Origin: DASWVC01 sp036401335
Lineage (GTDB): Bacteria > Verrucomicrobiota > Verrucomicrobiia > Chthoniobacterales > JAFAMB01
Length of the DNA: 14,730 nucleotides
Direction of reading: 5' to 3'
Assembly (NCBI GenBank): GCA_036401335.1
Contig: DASWVC010000255.1
Coordinates: 1 to 14,730, forward strand
Numbering within the stretch: position 1 is the stretch's first letter; each line of letters begins with the position of its first letter. Of this stretch, positions 7,053 to 13,793 are shown piece after piece. The notes beneath the pieces are model-generated. The model saw only the letters and a list, made by a program, of their open reading frames with translations, was not told where the DNA came from and made no database searches. The translations under genes and the position numbers were made by a program.

Positions 7053-8006
7053 ATGAGCGTTGCAGTAACCCAACCTGTCCGACCACCGGCGCCCGTTGCC
7101 CCGCTCTCGGATGCGGGGCGGCGCTATGCCCGGCGGAAAGCCCTGCGCCCCTACCTGATCCTGGCGCCTGCGCTGTTGATCAGCATTGGCATCCTGATTC
7201 CATTTGTCCGGGCCATCATCGATTCTTTCACCTCGCTTGATCTGCGAGGCACAGCGCCCGCCTGGATTGGATTCGACAATTTCGTTGATACGTTCACCGA
7301 TGACCGGTTCTGGCATTCCGTCACGATCACCGCCTGGTACGCGCTCTTTGCAACCGGGACGGAAATGTTGCTCGGGATCGTGATTGCATTGCTGCTCAAC
7401 GAGGAAAACTGGGTGTCCAAAGCCTTTCGGACCGTGTTCATCTTTCCGCTTATGATTGCACCGGTGATCGGTGCCCTGATCTGGAAGCTGATGACCAATC
7501 CTTCCGTCGGCATTTTGCGTTACCCGTTGGGATGGATCGGGCTGGGAGAGTTTCGATGGAGCGCCGATCCGCAGTGGGCGCTGTTCACCGTCGTGCTGAT
7601 CGATGTCTGGATTTACACTCCGTTCGTGATCATCCTGGTGTTGGCCGGCCTGCGTTCATTGCCCAAATCGCCGTATGAAGCAGCCTTGATCGACGGCGGT
7701 TCCGCGTCGTTTGTCTTTTGGAACCTGACGCTGCCGATGCTCAAACCGGTGCTCTTCATCGCCCTTGTGTTTCGGTTGATGACCTCCCTCCAGGAATTCG
7801 GCATTATCTACGCCATGACCGAGGGGGGCCCGGGCGATCGTACATTGAACCTGGCGATTGGCGCTTACAACAAAGTCTTTCAAGACTACGATCTGGCCGG
7901 ATCCATCCCGCAGCTGCTGTTCCTTTGGGCTTGCATCTATGCCATCTGCTTTTTTCTGATCGGCCTGTGGCGCAAAGCTCAAAAAGCCTCATCGGGGGTG
8001 GCCTGA
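7053..8006 (+). CDS. ABC transporter permease, MalF-type (first membrane subunit)
   Basis: This 317-residue inner-membrane protein forms half of the transport channel. A cytoplasmic basic stretch (RRYARRKALRP, about 23-33) precedes the first membrane segment YLILAPALLISIGILIPFV. About six hydrophobic segments follow. The EAA motif that docks on the ATPase is EAALIDGGSASFVFWNLTLP (209-228), and TEGGPGDRTLNLAIGAY (256-272) is the usual MalF-family loop. Length and order match binding-protein-dependent sugar permeases (MalF/UgpA type). An upstream in-frame start at 6999 lies inside the intercistronic hairpins, so ATG at 7053 was chosen; no Shine-Dalgarno is present. The next gene begins 3 bases after its stop. 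Confidence 0.93.
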   Translation: MSVAVTQPVRPPAPVAPLSDAGRRYARRKALRPYLILAPALLISIGILIPFVRAIIDSFTSLDLRGTAPAWIGFDNFVDTFTDDRFWHSVTITAWYALFATGTEMLLGIVIALLLNEENWVSKAFRTVFIFPLMIAPVIGALIWKLMTNPSVGILRYPLGWIGLGEFRWSADPQWALFTVVLIDVWIYTPFVIILVLAGLRSLPKSPYEAALIDGGSASFVFWNLTLPMLKPVLFIALVFRLMTSLQEFGIIYAMTEGGPGDRTLNLAIGAYNKVFQDYDLAGSIPQLLFLWACIYAICFFLIGLWRKAQKASSGVA

Positions 8007-8009
8007 ACC

Positions 8010-8843
8010 ATGACCCAGAGTATCTCCCTGGCCCGCCTGCTTGGTTACGTCTCCAAAAACGTGCTCCTAGCCATTTACGTGCTCTTTGCGCTGTTTCCGC
8101 TGATCTGGATGGTTGTTCTTTCGCTTAAACCGGACAGCGAAATGTTCAACACGACGTTCATCTTTCATCCCACTTTTGAAAATTTCCGGGTGGTGTTAAC
8201 CCGGGCGGATTTTCTGGGTGCCTTGCAGAACAACCTGATTATCTGCGTCTGCGCCGTCCTGCTCTCCATGGTGGTGGGGGTGCCGGCTGCTTACGCGTTG
8301 GCCCGATTCCAATTCAAAGGCCGGGAAGACATTGCTTTCACCTTCCTGTCATTCCGGTTCGCTCCGGAAATCCTGGTAATCATCCCGCTGTTTTTGATTT
8401 ACCAGAAACTGGGCCTGCTGGACAGTTACCTTGGGCTCGTCTGGGTTTACCAGTTGATCAGCCTTCCCCTGCTCATCTGGATTCTCCGTGGCTTTTTCGA
8501 AGACATTTCGCCCGACATCGAAGCGGCTGCGCAGCTTGACGGTTATACCTGGTGGCAGGTGTTCTTTAAAATTTCTCTGCCGCTGGTCAGGCCCGGCTTG
8601 GTGGCGGCTTCGCTCCTTTGTTTCATTTTCTGCTGGAATTCATTCACGTTTACACTGCTGTTAGGGGGTAGCCACACCCAGACTTCTACGGTGGCGATGA
8701 ACAAGTTCCTGGCGTCTGACACGGTTCATTTTGGGTGGGCTGCAGCGGCGGCCCTGATCTCGGCCTTGCCGGAGGTAATCCTGGCTTTACTGATTCAAAA
8801 ACACCTTGTCCGCGGGCTCTCTTTCGGGGCCGTGAAAGGCTGA
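8010..8843 (+). CDS. ABC transporter permease, MalG-type (second membrane subunit)
   Basis: This 277-residue inner-membrane protein pairs with the preceding permease. The N-terminal segment LLAIYVLFALFPLIWMVVLSLKP, then NNLIICVCAVLLSMVVGVPAAYALARFQFKG, are hallmarks of the MalG/UgpE branch. The ATPase-docking EAA motif EAAAQLDGYTWWQVFFKISL is at 171-190, followed by LPLVRPGL. Six membrane segments are expected and the length is typical. It starts 3 bases after the first permease and ends 4 bases before the first ATPase gene, so these genes are cotranscribed. Confidence 0.94.
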   Translation: MTQSISLARLLGYVSKNVLLAIYVLFALFPLIWMVVLSLKPDSEMFNTTFIFHPTFENFRVVLTRADFLGALQNNLIICVCAVLLSMVVGVPAAYALARFQFKGREDIAFTFLSFRFAPEILVIIPLFLIYQKLGLLDSYLGLVWVYQLISLPLLIWILRGFFEDISPDIEAAAQLDGYTWWQVFFKISLPLVRPGLVAASLLCFIFCWNSFTFTLLLGGSHTQTSTVAMNKFLASDTVHFGWAAAAALISALPEVILALLIQKHLVRGLSFGAVKG

Positions 8844-8847
8844 AGCA

Positions 8848-9987
8848 ATGGCAAGCGTCGAGGTTCAGGGGCTTACGAAATGGTACGGCAAACGCCGGGG
8901 CGTAGAAGACGTGTCGTTCACGGTGCACGACAAGGAATTCCTGGCCATTTTCGGGCCGGCCGGGGCCGGCAAAACGACCACGCTTAACCTGATCTCGGGC
9001 ACGGTAACACCGAACCAAGGTTCTGTGCGGATCGGGGGCAAAAGCATTGACGGGTTGGAGCCGGCAGAACGGAACGTTGCGATGGTTTTTGAGAGCTACG
9101 CGCTCTACCCGCAGTTGTCCGTTTTCGAGAACATGGCGTTCCCGTTAAAAAGTCCGAAATTCAAGGTTCCGGAGGCGGAGGTCAAGCAGCGGGTAATGCG
9201 GGTTGCTCAAGTGATGAAGATCGACCACCTGTTGGATCGGAAAATTCAGGCATTGAGCAACGGTCAACGTCAGCGGACCGCCTTGGGGCGTGCGTTGGTG
9301 AGGAACCCGCAGGTGTTTCTGTTGGATGAACCATTGAGCCACCTGGACGCCAAGCTCCGGCACCTGATGCGGGCGGAGCTTAAAGAGATGCGTCAGCAAC
9401 TGGGCACGACGACCATCTACGTTACTCACGATTACCTTGAGGCGATGAGCTTGGGAGACCGGATCGTCATTCTGAGTGACGGCCGGGTCCAACAGATTGG
9501 CACGCCCGATGAAGTCTATTTTCGACCGGCCAACACGGCGGTTGCCAGGCTTTTTGGTGACCCGGAAATCAATCTCGTAGAGGCTTCCGTTCAAAAAAGC
9601 GCTGGTGACCGTCTGACGCTTCAGATGTTCGGGGAAAAAGGGACAATGCCCGTGCCCCGTGAAATCATTGATGGGCTGCGGGCATCTGCACAACCAAAAC
9701 TGCTGGTGGGCTTTCGGCCGGCGGACGTGGAGTTGAGGACTGCCGGCAACGGGCAAACGGATTATACCGGGGTAGTTTACAGTTTCGAACCGCTCGGGAC
9801 CAAATCCATCGTGACATTGGATGGAGTGGATGGAACCCGGGTCCGTGCCCTGGTGGACGGCCGCAACCTTTACGAACCGGATCGTCGGATCCAATTTGCG
9901 TTACGGCCTGAGCGCCTGATTTTCTTTGATCCGGAAACGAAGCAGTTCCTTGGTCGCGAGGAAAAGGTTGGCACAGGGGTGGAGTGA
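8848..9987 (+). CDS. ABC transporter ATP-binding protein, MalK/UgpC-type (first ATPase)
   Basis: This 379-residue cytoplasmic ATPase energises import. Visible motifs are Walker A GPAGAGKTT (36-44), signature LSNGQRQR (136-143), Walker B VFLLDEP (156-162) with the catalytic glutamate E161, D-loop SHLDA, and the H-loop histidine in VTHD (H194). A C-terminal part of about 140 residues, with LLVGFRPADVEL and FALRPERLIFFDP, corresponds to the MalK-type TOBE domain. The Q-loop reads VFESYALYP, so the usual glutamine is glutamate (E82); the second ATPase has the same change. The signature is LSNGQ instead of LSGGQ. Its stop overlaps the start of the second ATPase gene by one base (TGATG). Two distinct ATPases in one operon suggest a heterodimer, as in the GlpS/GlpT glycerol system. 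Confidence 0.94.
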   Translation: MASVEVQGLTKWYGKRRGVEDVSFTVHDKEFLAIFGPAGAGKTTTLNLISGTVTPNQGSVRIGGKSIDGLEPAERNVAMVFESYALYPQLSVFENMAFPLKSPKFKVPEAEVKQRVMRVAQVMKIDHLLDRKIQALSNGQRQRTALGRALVRNPQVFLLDEPLSHLDAKLRHLMRAELKEMRQQLGTTTIYVTHDYLEAMSLGDRIVILSDGRVQQIGTPDEVYFRPANTAVARLFGDPEINLVEASVQKSAGDRLTLQMFGEKGTMPVPREIIDGLRASAQPKLLVGFRPADVELRTAGNGQTDYTGVVYSFEPLGTKSIVTLDGVDGTRVRALVDGRNLYEPDRRIQFALRPERLIFFDPETKQFLGREEKVGTGVE

Positions 9988-11078
9988 TGGCTGAACTTAC
10001 GTTAAAGCAGTTGGTCAAGCAGTACCAACCAAACTTGCCAAAGGCGGTTGACCAGGTGGATCTTGCGGTTCGCGACGGCGAGTTCATTGCGTTGCTGGGA
10101 CCTTCGGGTTGCGGAAAATCCACCTCTTTGCGCATGATTGCGGGACTGGAATCGGTGACCTCCGGCGACATCCTCATCGGCAAAAAGGTGGTCAACAACG
10201 TCCACCCAAAAGATCGGGGTGTAGGCTTGGCGTTCGAAAATTATGCGCTCTACCCTCCGCTGACGGTGCGCGATAACCTCGCCTTTAACCTGAAAGCGCA
10301 CGGGGTCAGTGCAGAGGAAACCGGCAAACGGGTCAAAGAAATTTCCAAGTACCTGCACATTGAAGACTTGTTGGAGTTGAAACCGGCCGCGCTGAGCAGT
10401 GGTCAAAAGCAGCGTGTAAACATTGCCCGAGCGTTGATCCGGCGGCCGGCGGTGCTGCTTTTGGATGAGCCACTTAGTCACCTTGATGCTGCGCTGCGCG
10501 TGCAGATGCGCACGGAGATCAAACGCCTCCACACCGAACAACGGTTCACCACGGTCATCGTGACACACGATCAACTTGAAGCCATGGCGCTGGCGGATCG
10601 CATTGCCGTGTTGAACGACGGAAAGCTTCAACAATTTGATACCCCACTAGAAGTTTTCAATCATCCGGCAAATGAATTCGTTGCGGGTTTCCTGGGGGAA
10701 CCGCCAATGAACATTTTCACCGTCGAACGAAGTGCGAACGGGTCCCTGGTGTCGCCTGGAACGGAGTTTGCCCTTCCCATCACCGATCACGTGGACCGTT
10801 TGTTGGGCCACCGTTCAAAGGTCAAGTTTGGCATTCGACCCTGGGGCGTGAAAGTCCGGCCGGAAAACACCCCGCAAAGTGTTCCCGGTACCGTTTCTGT
10901 GGTCGAAAACCTGGGCGATGAGACCCGCGTGGGGATCCGCTACAATGACCTTTTACTGATGTCGAGCATTCCGGCCACCAAACGTTATCAGCCGGGCAGC
11001 CGTGTTCATCTAACTTTTAACGATGAGGACCTTAACCTTTTCGACCTGGAATCTGGAGAGCGCCTGATCGCAGCGTAG
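9987..11078 (+). CDS. ABC transporter ATP-binding protein, MalK/UgpC-type (second ATPase)
   Basis: This 363-residue cytoplasmic ATPase is the likely partner of the preceding one. Counting from ATG at 9987: Walker A GPSGCGKST (38-46), Q-loop AFENYALYP with glutamate in place of glutamine (E84), signature LSSGQKQR (136-143), Walker B VLLLDEP with the catalytic glutamate at 161, SHLDA, and VTHD (H194). The C-terminal TOBE-type region contains VKFGIRPWGVKV and VENLGDETRVGIRY. The Walker A here is the classical form, whereas the first ATPase has GPAGAGKT. The two proteins clearly diverge and are not a recent duplicate. ATG at 9987 overlaps the upstream stop; a GTG three bases earlier is possible. 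This is the last gene of the tight transport block, with 178 non-coding bases before the dehydrogenase gene. Confidence 0.94.
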   Translation: MAELTLKQLVKQYQPNLPKAVDQVDLAVRDGEFIALLGPSGCGKSTSLRMIAGLESVTSGDILIGKKVVNNVHPKDRGVGLAFENYALYPPLTVRDNLAFNLKAHGVSAEETGKRVKEISKYLHIEDLLELKPAALSSGQKQRVNIARALIRRPAVLLLDEPLSHLDAALRVQMRTEIKRLHTEQRFTTVIVTHDQLEAMALADRIAVLNDGKLQQFDTPLEVFNHPANEFVAGFLGEPPMNIFTVERSANGSLVSPGTEFALPITDHVDRLLGHRSKVKFGIRPWGVKVRPENTPQSVPGTVSVVENLGDETRVGIRYNDLLLMSSIPATKRYQPGSRVHLTFNDEDLNLFDLESGERLIAA

Positions 11079-11256
11079 GGACGCCGGGAAAACCTGTGGC
11101 AGTAGGCCGGAATGCTCCTTTTGCCCTGCCCGCACTCGCTCCCCTGACGACTATTTTAACCCTGTTTTATTTTAGGTTGCGCGGTGCCCGTGACAAACGT
11201 CGGGGGTTATCCGTTGCGCCAGCTTGATCAAGCCATCCAGTAAGCACCCCGATCCC

Positions 11257-12393
11257 ATGAGCTCCGCCGTTATCAGCGATCCCCAAGTTAACACCCGTTC
11301 CGCCATCAAGGGTCAAGAACTCCCCCGAACCATGCGGGCCATTGTTGCTTATGCACCAGGCGATTACCGTTTGGAAACGGTTCCGGTCCCGCGGGCAGAA
11401 CCGGACGACATCATCATCAAGGTCGAGGCGTGTGGCATCTGCGCCGGCGACATCAAATCCTACGTCGGCGCGGAATCCTTTTGGGGAGGCAACGGCCAAC
11501 CCGCTTACATCAAGGCGCCGATGATTCCTGGCCATGAATTCATTGGGCACGTGGTTGAACTTGGCGACAACGTCCAGAAAAAGGGTGAGGTTCACCTGGG
11601 TGACCGCCTTATCTCTGAGCAGATTGTGCCGTGCTGGGAATGTCGGTTCTGTAAACGGGGCGAATATTGGATGTGCGAGAAGCACGACGTCTACGGTTTC
11701 CAGAACAACGTGAACGGCGGGTTTGCCGAATACATGCGGTACCCCAAAGAATCCATTAACCACCAAGTGCCGCAGGACCTTCCATTGGAAAAAGCAATCC
11801 TGGTGGAGCCATACGCCTGTTCCGCGTGGTGCGTCAAGCGGGCTAACATCGGTTGGGACGACGTCGTGGTTTTAGCGGGAGCCGGCACGCTGGGTTTAGG
11901 CATGGTGGGTGCCGCCCGGCTTTGCGGTCCAAAAACGCTGATCGTCCTCGACACTAAGCCCGAGCGGCTTGAGCTGGCAAAAAGGTTTGGTGCGGACCTT
12001 GTTTTTAACCCGTTGCATGATGACGTGATCAAGATCGTCAAAGGGATGACGGATGGTTACGGTTGCGACATCTACATTGAGGCTACGGGGCACCCGAACG
12101 CGGTGGTGCAAGGCTTGCAAATGCTTCGGAAACTTGGCCGTTTTGTGGAGTTCAGCGTCTTTTCGCACGATGTGACGGTCGATTGGAGCATCATTTCGGA
12201 CCGCAAACAACTTGATGTGCTTGGGGTTCACCTTGGCCCCTACTGCTACCCATTTGTCATCGATGCAATCGGCGACGGCCGGCTGCCGACCGAAGGCGTG
12301 GTGACACACCAACTTCCGCTGGAGGAGTACGAAAAGGGTTTTGAGATGATGAAAAAAGGGGACAAATCGCTGAAGATCCTTCTTGTGCCCTGA
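11257..12393 (+). CDS. Zinc-dependent medium-chain polyol dehydrogenase (erythritol/L-threitol dehydrogenase-like)
   Basis: This 378-residue cytoplasmic NAD-type dehydrogenase is expected to oxidise a polyol to its ketose. Catalytic-zinc residues are seen as C62 in ACGICAGDIKSY, HE at 93-94 in GHEFIGHV, and E184 in VEPYACS. The structural zinc lobe is CWECRFCKRGEYWMC (C126, C129, C132, C140). The Rossmann motif AGAGTLGLG (207-215) is followed by an acidic residue D232 (IVLDTKPERL), which favours NAD over NADP. The stretches SEQIVPCWECRFCKRG and DVTVDWSIISDRKQLDVLG closely match, from memory, the mycobacterial erythritol/L-threitol dehydrogenase (EltD); alignment was not possible here. ATG at 11257 was chosen over a TTG at 11224. 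A later ATG at 11332 (MRAIVAY) is also plausible, since the first 25 residues are not part of the fold. No Shine-Dalgarno is seen. Confidence 0.9.
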   Translation: MSSAVISDPQVNTRSAIKGQELPRTMRAIVAYAPGDYRLETVPVPRAEPDDIIIKVEACGICAGDIKSYVGAESFWGGNGQPAYIKAPMIPGHEFIGHVVELGDNVQKKGEVHLGDRLISEQIVPCWECRFCKRGEYWMCEKHDVYGFQNNVNGGFAEYMRYPKESINHQVPQDLPLEKAILVEPYACSAWCVKRANIGWDDVVVLAGAGTLGLGMVGAARLCGPKTLIVLDTKPERLELAKRFGADLVFNPLHDDVIKIVKGMTDGYGCDIYIEATGHPNAVVQGLQMLRKLGRFVEFSVFSHDVTVDWSIISDRKQLDVLGVHLGPYCYPFVIDAIGDGRLPTEGVVTHQLPLEEYEKGFEMMKKGDKSLKILLVP

Positions 12394-12400
12394 GCGTCCA

Positions 12401-12422
12401 CCGGTAGCCTTCTGGCTGTCGG
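12401..12422 (+). other. Stem-loop just after the dehydrogenase gene
   Basis: CCGGTAGCC and GGCTGTCGG form a 9-bp RNA stem (two G-U pairs) around a UUCU loop, starting 8 bases after the dehydrogenase stop. No T run follows, so it may be an mRNA-stabilising or weak, factor-dependent end rather than an intrinsic terminator. It separates the dehydrogenase from the repressor gene. Confidence 0.4.
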
Positions 12423-12515
12423 AGCGTTATCCCCGTGAGGTGTTTCCCCCATGAAACCTGGTTCGCTCCGCTCCCGTTGCCCACCCCCGAAGCTCCGCGC
12501 GAGCTGGTTACGGGC

Positions 12516-13553
12516 ATGAAGGCAACCATCCGCAACGTGGCCAAACTCGCGGGCGTGGCGCCGAGCACGGTTTCCCATTACCTGAACCACACTGCTCAAC
12601 TGGCCCCCGGGACTGCCCAGAACGTGGAACGTGCCATCGCCGCTCTCAATTACCGGGTTAACCTCGGTGCCCGCAGCCTGCGCCTCAAAAAGACCCATTC
12701 GATCGGCCTGATCATTCCCAACATCAGCACCCCGTTTTTCGGTGAACTGGCGGCGATGGTCGAGAGCGTGCTTTGGGACCGAGGGTACCAGATGCTGCTC
12801 TCCCTCTCCGCACGCGACGTTAACCGGGAAATGTCTCACCTTACGAACTTTGTCAGTCGCCAGGTGGATGGCATTCTCGTCGTTTATAACCAGGAACAGG
12901 AGCAGCGGGCGCAGAACGTCCGCAGCCTGGCCGTTCCAGTGGTGTTCCTGGATCGGGTCGTCCGTGGCGCACCTTCGGTGGCAACCGACAATTACCTCGG
13001 GGGGCAGCTTGCCGCGCAGCATTTGCGAAAGCTTGGGCATCGCCAGATCGCGATGCTTTGTGGGCAATCGGACATCCAAAACGTGATTGATCGCATGGCC
13101 GGCTTCAACGACGAACTTCGTCGAGACGGGGTGGCCGTCGATCCCGCCCACGTTCTGCATGGGGCGCAAGACCTGGAGCTGGGCTCCCGCGTCAGCGAGT
13201 TGTTCTCCCGCCCTCCCTCTCCGACGGCGGTTTTTGCCACCAATGACATCGTGGCCATCGGCGCATGGTGTGGACTCATCGCGCTTGGGAAACGGGTGCC
13301 CCAGGACGTGTCCCTGGTGGGATTTGACGACGTCGAGATGAGCCGATTCCTGGTTCCGCCCCTGACCACGGTGGCGCAACCGGCAGCGGTGATCGGGCGC
13401 AAGGCAGTCGACCTCCTGCTTGACCTGATTGATCGTAAACAGGCGTTAGCGCCGGCAGACGGAAATACAATCTTGCTTGAACCAACCCTCAACGTGCGGG
13501 GTTCGACCGGCATTTTGGAGAAAGGGGGTGACCCGGCAGTGCCGTTGTACTAG
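12516..13553 (+). CDS. LacI-family transcriptional repressor
   Basis: This 345-residue regulator has the LacI helix-turn-helix at the N-terminus (TIRNVAKLAGVAPSTVSHYL, 4-23), a hinge ARSLRLKKT (52-60), and the periplasmic-binding-like core beginning SIGLIIPNISTPFFGEL (62-78). Core marks include VDGILVVY, PVVFLDR (141-147), the ligand-pocket segment FATNDIVAIGA (240-250), and DVSLVGFDDVEMSRFLVPPLTT (264-285), with D271/D272 in the conserved GFDD. ATG at 12516 puts the helix-turn-helix at the usual place; an upstream GTG at 12435 would add a non-homologous leader. The gene lies between the dehydrogenase and the second binding-protein gene, so it probably senses a polyol, its ketose or a sugar phosphate and represses these operons. 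Candidate sites are at 5449-5461 and 13782-13793. Confidence 0.94.
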   Translation: MKATIRNVAKLAGVAPSTVSHYLNHTAQLAPGTAQNVERAIAALNYRVNLGARSLRLKKTHSIGLIIPNISTPFFGELAAMVESVLWDRGYQMLLSLSARDVNREMSHLTNFVSRQVDGILVVYNQEQEQRAQNVRSLAVPVVFLDRVVRGAPSVATDNYLGGQLAAQHLRKLGHRQIAMLCGQSDIQNVIDRMAGFNDELRRDGVAVDPAHVLHGAQDLELGSRVSELFSRPPSPTAVFATNDIVAIGAWCGLIALGKRVPQDVSLVGFDDVEMSRFLVPPLTTVAQPAAVIGRKAVDLLLDLIDRKQALAPADGNTILLEPTLNVRGSTGILEKGGDPAVPLY

Positions 13554-13595
13554 AGCGACCCAGATCGCCCGGCACCCTGTAAAACTGCCCTACAA

Positions 13596-13645
13596 GTGAT
13601 TTTCTATGCCCGATGGGCTGCTGCGTTTTCTGCCACCAAAATCAC
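13596..13645 (+). repeat. Long-spaced inverted repeat after the repressor gene
   Basis: GTGATTTT (13596-13603) and AAAATCAC (13638-13645) are exact inverted copies enclosing 34 bases, which include a small GCCC-GAT-GGGC stem (13608-13618). It lies 43 bases after the lacI-family stop and could be a loosely built 3' structure or terminator. Otherwise nothing recognisable was seen in the 226-base gap 13554-13779 apart from the palindrome at 13717. Confidence 0.3.
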
Positions 13646-13716
13646 CCTTTGCAAAAAGCTGCCTGGTCAATGTCCTCATGGTCATGGCTGGCCAAGCGTA
13701 ACCCGATACAACCGAC

Positions 13717-13734
13717 CCACCAGCACGCTGGTGG
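13717..13734. promoter_or_regulatory. GC-rich perfect palindrome upstream of the second binding-protein gene
   Basis: CCACCAGC (13717-13724) and GCTGGTGG (13727-13734) are exact inverted copies around AC, ending 45 bases before the start at 13780. No T run follows, so a terminator is less likely than a protein site or a leader stem. Confidence 0.4.
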
Positions 13735-13779
13735 CTGCTCCTTGAACCTCGAACCCACAACCTTTGTTTCCCTTCACCT

Positions 13780-13793
13780 ATGAAAACGTTTTC
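13780..13793. promoter_or_regulatory. Candidate LacI-family operator on the start codon of the second binding-protein gene
   Basis: GAAAACGTTTTC (13782-13793) is a perfect 12-bp palindrome with central CG, beginning at the last base of the ATG. It shares ATGAAAACGTTT with the site in the divergent promoter. Codons 2-5 (AAA ACG TTT TCT) encode ordinary signal-peptide residues, so the match could be chance. A repressor bound here would block initiation or early elongation. Confidence 0.4.

Noticed and set aside
9145..9894. Minus-strand open frame of 249 codons within the first ATPase gene
   Set aside because: Antisense of a complete ABC ATPase; the product is histidine- and proline-rich with no fold signature.
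2989..11176. Shared 12-mer TTTTATTTTAGG at 2989-3000 and 11165-11176
   Set aside because: Low complexity and AT-rich; the contexts differ (a lost start codon versus an intergenic gap) and no flanking similarity is seen.
11079..11256. Intergenic gap between the second ATPase and the dehydrogenase checked for promoter, terminator or operator
   Set aside because: No convincing -35/-10 pair, stem with T run or AACGTT-type palindrome was found, so nothing was annotated.
12246..13379. Long minus-strand open frame (377 codons) antisense to the repressor gene
   Set aside because: The plus strand encodes a full LacI-family protein with helix-turn-helix and core motifs; the antisense product shows no recognisable motif.
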